44,584 nt of DNA. Origin: UBA4951 sp963652335. GTDB taxonomy: Bacteria; Bacillota_I; Bacilli_A; RFN20; CAG-826. Below the pieces are notes generated by a model that worked only from the letters and a program-made list of their open reading frames with translations, searched no databases and had not been told where the DNA came from. Each line of letters opens with the position of its first letter. The first letter of the stretch is position 1. The DNA is taken from assembly GCA_963652335.1 (NCBI GenBank), contig CAVJSS010000007.1, positions 1 to 44,584 of the forward strand, in the 5' to 3' direction. The translations under genes and the position numbers were made by a program. Below are positions 15,841 to 24,891 of the stretch, piece by piece.

Positions 15841-16754
15841 ATATCGGAAAAATTCTTAAAGGAAAGCTTCGCGAATCCCTTCAATTCTTCTTTGGACTTG
15901 CTTTTTGATATTTTTACGATGAAATCGTCGACTTTCTTCCCGGCTCCTAAAGGGATCTCATAGCCGAGTTCTTTGCTTAATTCATCCATTTTGAGCAAAA
16001 AGGCATATCTTGCGATTACGGATCCCAAGGCGACCGAAATGTAATAGGATTCCCCTTTGGTTGAGAAAATCACGTCTCTGACGACTTCTTTTTCTTTGCT
16101 CAAATACGAATAATATCTCTTCTCCGATACGAATTGGTCAAGGTAAACATAGGCTTCCTTATGCCTTTTCCTTAGATTCGATATGGCTGTATTATGCATC
16201 TTGGCCTTGATCTGGCTCATATTGTTTTCCGAATGTATCTCGTTATATTTTTCTGGCATCAAAACCAGTAAGGAATAATCGAACTTTTTTATCAATTCTT
16301 TGCCTATTCCCCTGATTTTGATATCATCCAAAAGCTTTGAATCCATAACACCCATTTCCTTTAGATAAGGAATGTCGGCTTCTTTTACGAATGCTGCGCA
16401 GACAACGATTGGCCCAAAGGCATCGCCAGTCCCGACTTCATCCGATCCTATCTGGGGGAATTTCGATAAAACGATTGGCTTTCTTTCCTTTATGACGTTT
16501 TCGTTGGGCTTTGCTTTTGGATCGAAAATATTAGCCTCATATAAAGCGTCAGGCCCTTGGAAAACGACTTTTATGTCCCCTTTCCCATTTGGGAGATAAA
16601 CGCTCACGGACAAGCCTTTTCTTTTTCCGAAAAAGTCAATATATTCTGAGTTGTTCTCTTCTTTTATCCCCGAATAGAAATCCTTTATCTTAATAGCGGC
16701 CTTATCATCGACTTTCAAGGTTACCGTGCTTGCTTTGTTGATCATCTTTGGCAT
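15837..16754 (-). CDS. rnhC: Ribonuclease HIII
   Basis: A 305-residue type 2 RNase H that cleaves RNA in RNA-DNA hybrids. The N-terminal TBP-like substrate-binding domain covers about residues 1-85. The HIII signature GSDEVGTGDAFGP follows, carrying the first acidic catalytic residues. It is convergent with rluD, overlapping by four bases at the stops with no terminator between, so the two transcripts can read into each other. mutS2 is divergent; rnhC-mutS2 neighbourhoods are common in Bacilli. Confidence 0.95.
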   Translation of the reverse strand: MPKMINKASTVTLKVDDKAAIKIKDFYSGIKEENNSEYIDFFGKRKGLSVSVYLPNGKGDIKVVFQGPDALYEANIFDPKAKPNENVIKERKPIVLSKFPQIGSDEVGTGDAFGPIVVCAAFVKEADIPYLKEMGVMDSKLLDDIKIRGIGKELIKKFDYSLLVLMPEKYNEIHSENNMSQIKAKMHNTAISNLRKRHKEAYVYLDQFVSEKRYYSYLSKEKEVVRDVIFSTKGESYYISVALGSVIARYAFLLKMDELSKELGYEIPLGAGKKVDDFIVKISKSKSKEELKGFAKLSFKNFSDI

Positions 16755-16784
16755 TTTATCACAATCTAACCTTATTGGCTTATC

Positions 16785-16801
16785 TATGATAGAATTTGCA
16801 T
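16785..16801 (+). promoter_or_regulatory. mutS2 promoter, predicted leaderless
   Basis: TAGAAT (16790-16795) ends 6 bases before ATG 16802, so transcription would start at the ATG. An overlapping TATGAT (16785-16790) is an alternative. No ribosome binding site and no clear -35 box are visible. Confidence 0.45.
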
Positions 16802-19114
16802 ATGCAAAACACCGCCGAAAAGCTTGAATTCGAAAAGATAAAAGGGTTTTTGAGAAGCTACGCCAAAACCGAATTAGGCAAAGAATACATAGATAATCTC
16901 AACGATTTCCTTCCTTATGAAGACCTAGCATACGAGAAATCCCTGATGCAAGAGATGATTTACGCCCATTCAAGCTTCGGGACACTGCCGATCGATGTCT
17001 CCGTAAAACTCAACGAACTCCTTTCTTTCGCTTCCAAAGGAGGGACGCTGAACGAAAGGAATCTGGAAGATATCGCCCACGATATCAAAATAAGCAAAGA
17101 TCTTTTCTCTTATTTTTCCGAATCCAAAGAAGGCAACGAACTGAAAAAGATCGTCTTTTCTTTGGGGGACATGTCCTATTTGGAAGAAAAGATCCATTCG
17201 ATCATCGCGCCTGATTTATCGATCTACGATAATGCCTCCCCCACTTTAAGAACGATCCGTTCAAGCATCAGGAAGCTGACTAAAGATATAACAAGAAAAA
17301 TCCAAAGCCTCGTTTCCGAGAACGAAGAATACCTTTCAAACGCCGCTTTGACATTGAGGGATAGCCATTACGTTTTGCCTGTTTCAACCTCTTACAAAGC
17401 CAAAGTCAAAGGGATCATCATGGATATCTCCCATTCTGGTGGGACGACCTTCATCGAACCCGAAGCCTTAGTCAGCATGAACAACAAAATGAAGGAGCTT
17501 TTATCCGATGAGAAAGAGGAAATCCATGAAATCCTTTCTTCTTTGTCTTTGGAAATAGGCAAAAAGAAAAAGGAATTGAATGAGATAAACCAAACGATCG
17601 GAAGGCTCGATTTCATCGAATCCAAGGTCAAATACGGAGAATCCATCAACGGGACGATCTGCAAATTGGTCAAGGAACCATCGATTCTTTTAAAGGAAGC
17701 GAGACACCCATTGATCAGCAAAGACAAAGTAGTCCCAAACGATTTCACCATAACGAAAGATACCCCGATATATGTCATCTCCGGTCCTAATGCCGGAGGA
17801 AAGACGATCGCTTTGAAAACGGTGGGCCTTTTGCTTTATATGAACGAATGCGGACTCCCGATACCCGCCTCAGAGAAGTCGGAATTAGGATATTTCAACC
17901 ATATCTACGTCGATATTGGGGATTCCCAATCGATATCCGATTCCCTTTCGACTTTCTCCGGGCATATGGCCAACCTCTCCGAATTGCTGAAACGCATCGG
18001 TTCTTCCGATTTGGCCTTATTGGACGAAGTGGGGACGGGAACTTCGCCAAAGGAAGGCGAATCGTTGGCCTATGCCATCGTAATGGAACTTAAAAAGAAA
18101 AAGGCTTTTGCCTTGGTCTCTTCCCATTTCGACGGATTGAAAGCCGCGGCGATGGAAGAAGAAGGGATCATCAACGCCTCGATGAGGTTCGATGAAGAAA
18201 CGTTGACCCCAACCTATCGTTTGATCGAGGGGATGCCGGGCGATTCCTATGGCTTGATCGTGGCCAGACGTTTCGGGATGGATGAAGAAGTCATGAAATT
18301 GGCGGAAGAAAAAGCCGCCCAGACCAACGATCTTTCGGTAGCTAAAGCCCTAAGGAAGCTAAACGACGCTTCCCTTTCCTTGGAAAAAGAAAAAGAAGAG
18401 CTAAGCAAAGAAAAAGCCGATATCCTTTTTGAAAAAAGAAAATTGGAAGAAAACAACGAGAGATTGGAAAAACGCCTCCGCAAACTAAACGAAGAAATCG
18501 AGAAAGCCAAGGAAAAAGAACTTGAGGAATTCAAAGAAAAAGCAGATCGGATCTTAGAAAGCCTCCAAAAGGGAAATATCGTGAAAGGCGAAGTGACCAA
18601 AGCCAAAAACAAGCTGGACGAACTTATAAAAGAAAAAGAAGAAATCAAATTCGACGAGCCTTTGAAAGAAGGGGATTATGCCCTATTGCCTTCTTTGGAG
18701 ATCGAAGGGAGAATCGTTTCCCTTAACGGCAACAACGTCGTTTTGGTAAGCAAAGAAGGCTTGACCTTCAAAACCAAAAAGGACCGTTTGACCAAAATAA
18801 AAGAGCCGGAAGAGAAGATCGAACGAATAGACGGCCTAAAGGTAGACGAAGCGGGATTGGGAGCCTCTTTGCCTTTGGAATTGAATCTCATCGGTTTAAG
18901 GGCCGAACCAGCCCTAAGCGCCTTGGATCAATATCTGGACAAATGCCGGATAAAAAAATACAAACGCGTGAGGATAATACATGGCTTTGGAAGCGGAATC
19001 CTTAGGAAAGTCGTAAGGGAATATCTCGATAAGCACAAAGAATTCGTCGACCATTACGAAGGGGCCAACGAAAACGAAGGAGCCGGTGGGGCAACCATCG
19101 TTTATCTTAAATGA
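16802..19114 (+). CDS. mutS2: MutS2 ATPase/ribosome-rescue or anti-recombination protein
   Basis: A 770-residue MutS2. The MutS core is followed by the ATPase domain with Walker A GPNAGGKTIALKT and Walker B LLDEVGTGTSPKEG. A long charged coiled coil spans about residues 500-620. An Smr domain ends the protein, with HGFGSGILRK. MutS2 acts on branched DNA and, in Bacillus, on collided ribosomes. The Smr motif usually written LDLR reads LNLI (residues 694-697), which may affect nuclease activity. A TTG six bases upstream is possible but ATG 16802 is preferred. uvrC overlaps its end by four bases. Confidence 0.94.
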   Translation: MQNTAEKLEFEKIKGFLRSYAKTELGKEYIDNLNDFLPYEDLAYEKSLMQEMIYAHSSFGTLPIDVSVKLNELLSFASKGGTLNERNLEDIAHDIKISKDLFSYFSESKEGNELKKIVFSLGDMSYLEEKIHSIIAPDLSIYDNASPTLRTIRSSIRKLTKDITRKIQSLVSENEEYLSNAALTLRDSHYVLPVSTSYKAKVKGIIMDISHSGGTTFIEPEALVSMNNKMKELLSDEKEEIHEILSSLSLEIGKKKKELNEINQTIGRLDFIESKVKYGESINGTICKLVKEPSILLKEARHPLISKDKVVPNDFTITKDTPIYVISGPNAGGKTIALKTVGLLLYMNECGLPIPASEKSELGYFNHIYVDIGDSQSISDSLSTFSGHMANLSELLKRIGSSDLALLDEVGTGTSPKEGESLAYAIVMELKKKKAFALVSSHFDGLKAAAMEEEGIINASMRFDEETLTPTYRLIEGMPGDSYGLIVARRFGMDEEVMKLAEEKAAQTNDLSVAKALRKLNDASLSLEKEKEELSKEKADILFEKRKLEENNERLEKRLRKLNEEIEKAKEKELEEFKEKADRILESLQKGNIVKGEVTKAKNKLDELIKEKEEIKFDEPLKEGDYALLPSLEIEGRIVSLNGNNVVLVSKEGLTFKTKKDRLTKIKEPEEKIERIDGLKVDEAGLGASLPLELNLIGLRAEPALSALDQYLDKCRIKKYKRVRIIHGFGSGILRKVVREYLDKHKEFVDHYEGANENEGAGGATIVYLK

Positions 19115-20877
19115 ACGTAAATAGCAAAATAGAAGGGAACATCGCCCTTTTGCCTGACGCTCCCGGTGTTTATCTAATGAAGGACATCTCCGATGATATC
19201 ATCTATATCGGAAAGGCCAAGAACCTTAAAAAGAGGGTCTCCCAATATTTTTCAAGGCCCCAGGTTGGCAAAGTGGCCGCGATGGTGTCACACGTCGATC
19301 ATTTCGATTTCATCATCCTCCATTCAGACAAAGAAGCCTTCATTTTGGAGATGAACTTGATCCAAAAGCATCACCCAAGATACAACATCGCCTTGATGGA
19401 CGATTCCCATTACCCCTATATTGCCTTAAAAAGGGATGATGCCTATTTGTCATTGTCCAGAAGCAAGAAAGACAAACGTCGTTTCTATTTCGGTCCTTTC
19501 CCTAACGCTTCCGCAGCGAAAAAGACCCTATCGATATTGAATTCCCTCTATCCGACCAGAAAATGCAAGAACATCGGCAAAAAAGCCTGCCTTTATCATT
19601 CTTTGAACCAATGTCTGGCCCCGTGTGTCAATAACATAAGCCAAGAAACCTACCAAAATCTCTATGAAGAGATAAAACGTTTCATGGACGGAGACGTTTC
19701 CAAAGCCATCATAGCCTTGAAAGAAAAGATGGAAGAAGCCGCAAAGGAGATGCGTTACGAGCAGGCTAAAGAATACAAGGAAATGATCGATTCGATCTTG
19801 GAAACCGTATCGAAGCAAACGGTGGAACTAAATAGCGATAAGACCAACAGAGACGTCATAGGCTACGCCGAAAGGGAAGGATATAGGTCATTATCCATCC
19901 TAACTTACCGAAACGGGATCCTGCTTGGGAAAAAAGACCACGTCTTCTCTTCTTTCAACGATGCCGAAGAGCAAATATCCGAACTTCTGGCCTCTTATTA
20001 CCAAAGCAACGACATCCCGACCCAAATAGTATCTCGCATAGACGGATTGAAGGAATCGTTGTCTTTGATTTATGAAAACGTAAACGTCTTTTCCCCAAAA
20101 GAAGGGAGATTGTTGGATCAAATCGATTTGGCGGCCTTAAACGCCAAAAAGGCCTTGGATGCCCACTTCATGTCAGCCAGATTGGACGACGATAAGGAAA
20201 AAATGATCGAAGACCTAGGCTCTTTGCTGCATATAGATCCCCCTTATAGGATCGAATTGTTCGACAATTCCCATCTTCAAGGATACGAAGCCGTATCCGC
20301 CATGGTCTGTTTCATAAACGGCTCACCTATCAAAAAGATGTATCGGAAATACCATCTATCCGACGAAAACGCCGGCGATGACTACCATTCGATGGCCGAA
20401 GTGGTGGAAAGAAGATACAAAAGGCTCAAAGAAGAAGGTTCTTCTTATCCCGATTTGATCCTAACCGATGGAGGCTTGCCCCAAGTCCATGCCTCAAAAG
20501 AAGGATTGAAAAAAGCCGGAGTCGACATACCCGTCTTTGGCTTATTTAAAAACGAGAAGCATCAAACGGAAGGGATAATCGACGAAAACGGAAGCATTTA
20601 CCCACTCGATAACAAATCTTCGTTGTTCTTCTTACTGATGAGGATGCAAGACGAAGTCCATCGATTCGCGATTACCTTCCATAAAAAGGAAAGAAGCAAG
20701 ATGATGATCAAATCCATCTTCGATGACGTCAAAGGATTGGGGAACAAAAGGAAAGAGACGTTAAGGAAGCATTATCCGACCCTTGAAGCCTTCAAACGGG
20801 CCTCATATGAGGAATTATGCCAGCTCTTCCCAAACAGCGTAGCCAAAGAGCTAATGAGGATAAAAGAGGAAATATAG
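19111..20877 (+). CDS. uvrC: Excinuclease ABC subunit C
   Basis: A 588-residue UvrC, the dual-incision nuclease of nucleotide excision repair. The GIY-YIG domain is at residues 12-95 (GVYLMKD, IIYIGKAKNLKKR). The UVR motif follows near residue 205 (MRYEQAKEYKEMID). The C-terminal RNase H-like nuclease domain has ELFDNSHLQGYEAVSAMV, and helix-hairpin-helix motifs are near the end (VKGLGNKRKETLRKHY). It overlaps mutS2 (ATGA), so the two repair genes are cotranslated. Confidence 0.97.
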   Translation: MNVNSKIEGNIALLPDAPGVYLMKDISDDIIYIGKAKNLKKRVSQYFSRPQVGKVAAMVSHVDHFDFIILHSDKEAFILEMNLIQKHHPRYNIALMDDSHYPYIALKRDDAYLSLSRSKKDKRRFYFGPFPNASAAKKTLSILNSLYPTRKCKNIGKKACLYHSLNQCLAPCVNNISQETYQNLYEEIKRFMDGDVSKAIIALKEKMEEAAKEMRYEQAKEYKEMIDSILETVSKQTVELNSDKTNRDVIGYAEREGYRSLSILTYRNGILLGKKDHVFSSFNDAEEQISELLASYYQSNDIPTQIVSRIDGLKESLSLIYENVNVFSPKEGRLLDQIDLAALNAKKALDAHFMSARLDDDKEKMIEDLGSLLHIDPPYRIELFDNSHLQGYEAVSAMVCFINGSPIKKMYRKYHLSDENAGDDYHSMAEVVERRYKRLKEEGSSYPDLILTDGGLPQVHASKEGLKKAGVDIPVFGLFKNEKHQTEGIIDENGSIYPLDNKSSLFFLLMRMQDEVHRFAITFHKKERSKMMIKSIFDDVKGLGNKRKETLRKHYPTLEAFKRASYEELCQLFPNSVAKELMRIKEEI

Positions 20878-20878
20878 C

Positions 20879-21523
20879 ATGAAAAAAGCGGTCATATTCG
20901 ATATGGACGGGACTTTATGGGATACATCCAAGCCCGTGACGGAATGTTGGAACGAGGTGGGGAAAAAGATATTCGGGGAAGGATTCAGCCTTTCGATTAA
21001 CGACGTCCAAAGCCAAATGGGGAAACAAATGGATCAAATCCTATCTTCCATAACCCCAAGCGAAGTGACCAAGGAGCAGATAGACGAATTCAAAAAGGAA
21101 TTCCTTTCTTTCGAATTGGATTACATAAACAATGGCCATCCAGGAATTTTGTATCCTAACGAAGAAGAGACATTCAGAAAACTGAAAGAGATGGGTTATG
21201 GCCTCTATATCGTTTCCAATTGTCAAAAAGGATACATCCAAAGCTATCTCAAATCATATCCAGCCTGCGCGAAATACATCGATGATGTCCTATGTTGGGG
21301 CGATACGGGTCTTCCAAAAAGAGGGACCATAAAGCAAATCATCGAAGACAGCGAAATAGATGAAGCGATCTATGTCGGAGACACGTTATTTGATGAAATC
21401 GAAACCAAAGGAGCGGGATTGCCTTTCATATATGCCGCCTACGGATTCGGAACGGCCATAAGCCCAGATGAAACGATCTATGGCTTAGAAGAATTGCCCT
21501 CAAAAGCGAAAAAGTATCTCTAA
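20879..21523 (+). CDS. HAD-superfamily phosphatase
   Basis: A 214-residue HAD hydrolase. Motif I is DMDGTLWDT (nucleophile Asp 8), motif II the VSNC segment, motif III a Lys near KRGT, and motif IV VGDTLFDEIE. The inserted helical cap makes it a subfamily I, phosphoglycolate phosphatase-like enzyme. Its substrate is unknown. It starts one base after the uvrC stop and is probably cotranscribed with it. Confidence 0.9.
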   Translation: MKKAVIFDMDGTLWDTSKPVTECWNEVGKKIFGEGFSLSINDVQSQMGKQMDQILSSITPSEVTKEQIDEFKKEFLSFELDYINNGHPGILYPNEEETFRKLKEMGYGLYIVSNCQKGYIQSYLKSYPACAKYIDDVLCWGDTGLPKRGTIKQIIEDSEIDEAIYVGDTLFDEIETKGAGLPFIYAAYGFGTAISPDETIYGLEELPSKAKKYL

Positions 21524-21555
21524 AGAAGAAAACTTGTGCTATATTATTTGTCCGT

Positions 21556-21632
21556 GCGCCCGTAGCTCAGCCGGATAGAGCAACTGCCTTCTAAGCAGTA
21601 GGTCAACCGTTCGAGTCGGTTCGGGCGCGCCA
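21556..21632 (+). tRNA. tRNA-Arg (UCU)
   Basis: A full cloverleaf is visible: acceptor GCGCCCG/CGGGCGC, D stem GCTC/GAGC, anticodon stem ACTGC/GCAGT with loop CTTCTAA (anticodon TCT), T stem AACCG/CGGTT with loop TTCGAGT. CCA is encoded. It reads AGA codons, which are frequent in this window. Confidence 0.97.
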
Positions 21633-21642
21633 ACGGAATAAG

Positions 21643-21671
21643 CGGATAGTTCGATATTATCCGTTTTTTTT
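21643..21671 (+). terminator. Rho-independent terminator of the tRNA gene
   Basis: CGGATA (21643-21648) pairs with TATCCG (21658-21663), followed by eight T residues. Confidence 0.85.
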
Positions 21672-22002
21672 AACGTTTCTTTAGACGCGCAAAGCCAAGG
21701 AATTGTCCTGTTTTCCTTTGATAATGGCTAAAACCACGTTCAGCCTTATACAGAGTTGGACCGAGACAATTCGATAAAATCGACAAAAACCCATGCTAGC
21801 ATAAATCAGAAGATCGTTTGCAACCGTGATAACGACGAAAATGCCAAGAAAGGGCTGCAGACAAATGGCAAATTTCGACATAAAGATCTTTTTGCGGCCT
21901 GATAGCAATCCTTTTATAGCATCAAGCCTCAACAAAGCGTGGAGCCACCAAGCACGAAACGAAAGCGCCGGCCGAAAGAAAAGGCCAAGCGATTCAAATG
22001 CC
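21672..22002. other. Noncoding stretch downstream of tRNA-Arg
   Basis: No convincing gene is seen; open frames here lack starts, ribosome sites and codon character. A short hairpin (CAAGCG 21986-21991 with CGCTTG 22002-22007) lies directly before the T14 tract. I found no repeat of the tRNA 3' end that would mark an integration site. Confidence 0.5.
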
Positions 22003-22031
22003 GCTTGTTTTTTTTTTTTTTATTTTAGGAT
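22003..22031 (+). promoter_or_regulatory. Poly-T spacer promoter candidate (copy 1)
   Basis: GCTTG is followed by T14 (22008-22021), ATTTT and AGGAT. TTGTTT (22005-22010) and TAGGAT (22026-22031) would be -35 and -10 boxes, 15 bases apart. The same 29-base layout recurs at 29105-29133 before the SipW operon. Alternatively the 6-bp hairpin before the T-tract makes this a terminator or attenuator. Confidence 0.5.
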
Positions 22032-22037
22032 ATAGGT

Positions 22038-22139
22038 CGAAGAAACGAATCCATGTTGGCTGACGTCAACTTTCCCGATTTGGCGGCGGTCGTTGCACCG
22101 GTTTCGTATTTCTTCGGCATTCATATAGAGAAAGGATGA
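22038..22139 (+). promoter_or_regulatory. Folded 5' leader with a possible 28-residue ORF
   Basis: CGAAGAAACGAA (22038-22049), at the predicted transcription start, pairs with TTCG and TTTCTTCG (22103-22106, 22109-22116) with one 2-base bulge. An open frame of 28 codons (ATG 22053, stop 22137-22139) lies mostly inside the enclosed region, and its stop overlaps an ATG at 22136. It has no good ribosome binding site. Confidence 0.35.
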
Positions 22140-22147
22140 ACGACAAT

Positions 22148-24379
22148 ATGAATAGAAAGCAAAAAGGCGGGATTATCCTGTCTTCGCTTGCGGCAATCGC
22201 TATCGCCGGCTCCCTTATCGCGGGCTCGACCTATGCGTTGTTCACGAGCGAAAGCAAGGCCAACATCGCCATCACGTCCGGCAAGGTTAACGTCAGCGCC
22301 ACGATCGAGAATTGGCTGACTTACACCGGCAAGGAATTGACGGGTGTGGTCAAAGACGACGCCGAGAAAATCAAGCCGTCGACCGAATACGACCTCAAAA
22401 ACGGCGAATTCATGAACGGCGGGACAGCGTCTTTGAAAGACAATGTCCTCACTTTGGACAAGATCACCCCGGGGGATAAGGTAACCTTTTCCATCAAGAT
22501 CGAAAACAAGAGCGACGTGGCGATCAAATATCGCACGATCATTTCTTGCGTAAGCGACGATGGGCTTTTCGAAGGGCTAGAAGTCAATATCGGCGGAGAA
22601 GAATATCAAGGTCTCACCAAAAAGAGCGATTGGGAAGCTCTTGGAGCCGAAAAGGATTTAGAAGAAGATAAAGCGACGGTCAGCGTTTCCGTCAGCCTCC
22701 CTTCAAGCGCTGGCAACGAATTCCAAGGCAAGAAGTGCGAGATCAGTTACCAAGTCGAGGCGATCCAAGGGAATGCCGAAACGACCAACCCTGCCGCGAA
22801 CGTCATCGAAATTTCCAACGCGACGGAACTCAGCCTCTTCCGCGCGAGCATCAATAGGAACAAAGACCTTTATAACGGCAAGACCGTCACGCTCACTAAA
22901 AGCATCGATTTGAATGGGGCGACCTGGACGCCGATCGTTTATGGCAATAATGCCGATTACAGATTGACCTTCGATGGAAATAACAAAACGATTTCCAACT
23001 TCGTCATCGACGAAAGCGAAGGATCCGCCGCAAAAAACATCGGTTTATTCGGCGAGGCATACCATTTGACCATCGAAAATCTGACGATCAGCGGAGCCAA
23101 GATAAGGGGCGTCAACCACGTCGGCGCGATAATCGGACACGGATATGGCAACACCATCACCGGTTGCAAAGTGATCGATTCGGCCATCACCGGTTCCACT
23201 TGGTGGGATCCAGAAGGCGATGAAATCACCCTTGAAAATGGCAAAAAACAAGCCGTTCCTGGTTGGAACGATGGCGATAAAGTCGGAGCTATCGCTGGCT
23301 ATCTTGGCGAAGGCGGCAACGCCATCACCGGTTGCGAGGTAGAGAGATGCACAATCAAAGGATATCGCGACGTCGGTGGCATCATTGGCTATATAGACAA
23401 TCAGCATCCAAACAAAGGATTGTCAGGTAACAGCGTCAAGAACACCACATTAATCAACGATAGATCACATAACTACAAAAAATACAAAGATACCGATAAC
23501 TCTTTGTTTGACGTCAACCCGATAATCGGCGAATACTTCTCAAATACAACCATATCCGAAGATAATGTCGGCGATAACATCACCCAAACCATCGAATACG
23601 CCGATGGATTCTCTAGGGATTACTCTGCGACAGCGGATGAAGGAGTGGTTTGCAGGATCACAAACGCCAATGGTCTGAAGTGGTTCAGCGACGCCACGAA
23701 CGCTTTGAAAAACGGCGATTATGCGAACTTAGGCAAATTCACCGTAAAGCTCATGGATGACATCGATCTTAATGGCGAGAGTTGGACTCCTATACAATGG
23801 CTTGACGGCATGACCAAAATGATCTTTGATGGCAATGACAAAACCGTTTCGAATTTTACGGTCGATCAAGAATATAGTGCCGGCTTCTTCAGTTATGCGG
23901 CTGGTTCAACTATTCAAAAGCTCAAGATATCTAACGCAATTATATCCGGAAAAGAGAATGTCGGCGTGGTGATTGGCCAAGGAGAAACCGCAACGGTCAC
24001 CGGATGTGAAGTCACGAAATCCACGGTCAATGCGAAGTTTCAAGCCGGCATCATTGCGGGACGCGGAATAGAGGCCACCGTGAGTGATTGCACGGTCGAC
24101 AGCTGTGCATTGACTGGTTACCGATATCTCGGCGGAATCGTTGGACTAATGCAGCATTCATGGGCTAAGGTTACGGGTAATACCGTCAAAAACACCACGA
24201 TAAAGCAAGACTTGACCCTCTATAGCGGTGATGTTTACCAAAAAGGCGAAAAATCATGCATCGGAGCGATTATCGGCGTCTATTGGAACGATAGCAATAC
24301 GGCAGATACGCCTAGCAGTGAGATTTTCAGTGGCAATACCGCTACCGAAAACGTCACGGTCACGATTGCCGAACAATAG
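22148..24379 (+). CDS. SipW-type secreted TasA-like protein with beta-helix repeats
   Basis: A 743-residue surface protein. Residues 1-35 are a SipW-dependent signal peptide: MNRKQKGG, a hydrophobic core and GSTYALFTSES. Residues about 35-210 form a TasA/camelysin-like beta-sandwich (ITPGDKVTFSIKIENKS and, at its end, FQGKKCEISYQVEAIQGNA). Residues about 220-743 form two beta-helix blocks with GLUG-like turns (TFDGNNKTISNFV, HVGAIIGHGYGNTITGC, YRDVGGIIGYI). There is no LPXTG or C-terminal membrane segment. The ATG at 22148 matches the paralogue at 31303 and has AAAGGA upstream; an ATG at 22136 is possible. It is a monocistronic gene about 5 kb from the matching signal peptidase, and closely related in its beta-helix to the gene at 34437. 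Confidence 0.85.
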   Translation: MNRKQKGGIILSSLAAIAIAGSLIAGSTYALFTSESKANIAITSGKVNVSATIENWLTYTGKELTGVVKDDAEKIKPSTEYDLKNGEFMNGGTASLKDNVLTLDKITPGDKVTFSIKIENKSDVAIKYRTIISCVSDDGLFEGLEVNIGGEEYQGLTKKSDWEALGAEKDLEEDKATVSVSVSLPSSAGNEFQGKKCEISYQVEAIQGNAETTNPAANVIEISNATELSLFRASINRNKDLYNGKTVTLTKSIDLNGATWTPIVYGNNADYRLTFDGNNKTISNFVIDESEGSAAKNIGLFGEAYHLTIENLTISGAKIRGVNHVGAIIGHGYGNTITGCKVIDSAITGSTWWDPEGDEITLENGKKQAVPGWNDGDKVGAIAGYLGEGGNAITGCEVERCTIKGYRDVGGIIGYIDNQHPNKGLSGNSVKNTTLINDRSHNYKKYKDTDNSLFDVNPIIGEYFSNTTISEDNVGDNITQTIEYADGFSRDYSATADEGVVCRITNANGLKWFSDATNALKNGDYANLGKFTVKLMDDIDLNGESWTPIQWLDGMTKMIFDGNDKTVSNFTVDQEYSAGFFSYAAGSTIQKLKISNAIISGKENVGVVIGQGETATVTGCEVTKSTVNAKFQAGIIAGRGIEATVSDCTVDSCALTGYRYLGGIVGLMQHSWAKVTGNTVKNTTIKQDLTLYSGDVYQKGEKSCIGAIIGVYWNDSNTADTPSSEIFSGNTATENVTVTIAEQ

Positions 24380-24418
24380 CAATTTTCCATAAACGGCAAT
24401 CTTATAGTCAAAATCGAT

Positions 24419-24450
24419 AAGGGCATTGGCGAAAGCCTTTGCCCTTTTCG
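24419..24450 (+). terminator. Terminator of the surface protein gene
   Basis: AAGGGCA (24419-24425) and TGCCCTT (24440-24446), with an inner GGC/GCC stem and a GAAA loop, are followed by a short T-rich stretch. Confidence 0.65.
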
Positions 24451-24891
24451 TTTTATGATTTCTCTTTATTTGAGTGCGGAACAAAAGACCCATAAGATGG
24501 GCAAAGTTGTTTGGCAACCATGATCGAAAGAAACGATCGCGTGTCGGTTTTGTCCTATTCTGAATGATGCAAAACGTTAAACATTCCTATATTCAATACC
24601 GACGGCCATATCCAGCAACGACGAAAACGCTTCTTCTAAGTTCTTTTCCCGATTTTTATCCTAAGAAGCTCATCGGCGTTTTTGACATCTATCGGTCTAT
24701 TGCAACATCGGCAAACGCCGATGAATTTCTATCTATCGCCTTCGCAATAGGCTGGGTGGCGATGCCAACGATAGGAAAATTCTATTTCTCTTCTCCCACA
24801 TATGGATTCTTCGGCACGTTCCGGTTTCATTGGAATCGTTTTCCTTTAAGGCAGCGAATTCCCAAATGTGCTTCGCCTTTATCATAACGGC
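24451..24891. other. Noncoding or decayed sequence before the Fic gene
   Basis: Open frames exist (for example 24564-24887) but show no domain, no ribosome site and poor codon character. I see no promoter I would defend. The stretch may be the remains of accessory genes. Confidence 0.4.

Noticed and set aside
21556..22135. tRNA-Arg as an integration site for a genomic island
   Set aside because: I found no direct repeat of the tRNA 3' end downstream and no integrase gene in the window.
24564..24887. 107-residue ORF before the Fic gene
   Set aside because: No ribosome site, no domain, and an amino acid composition typical of a chance frame.
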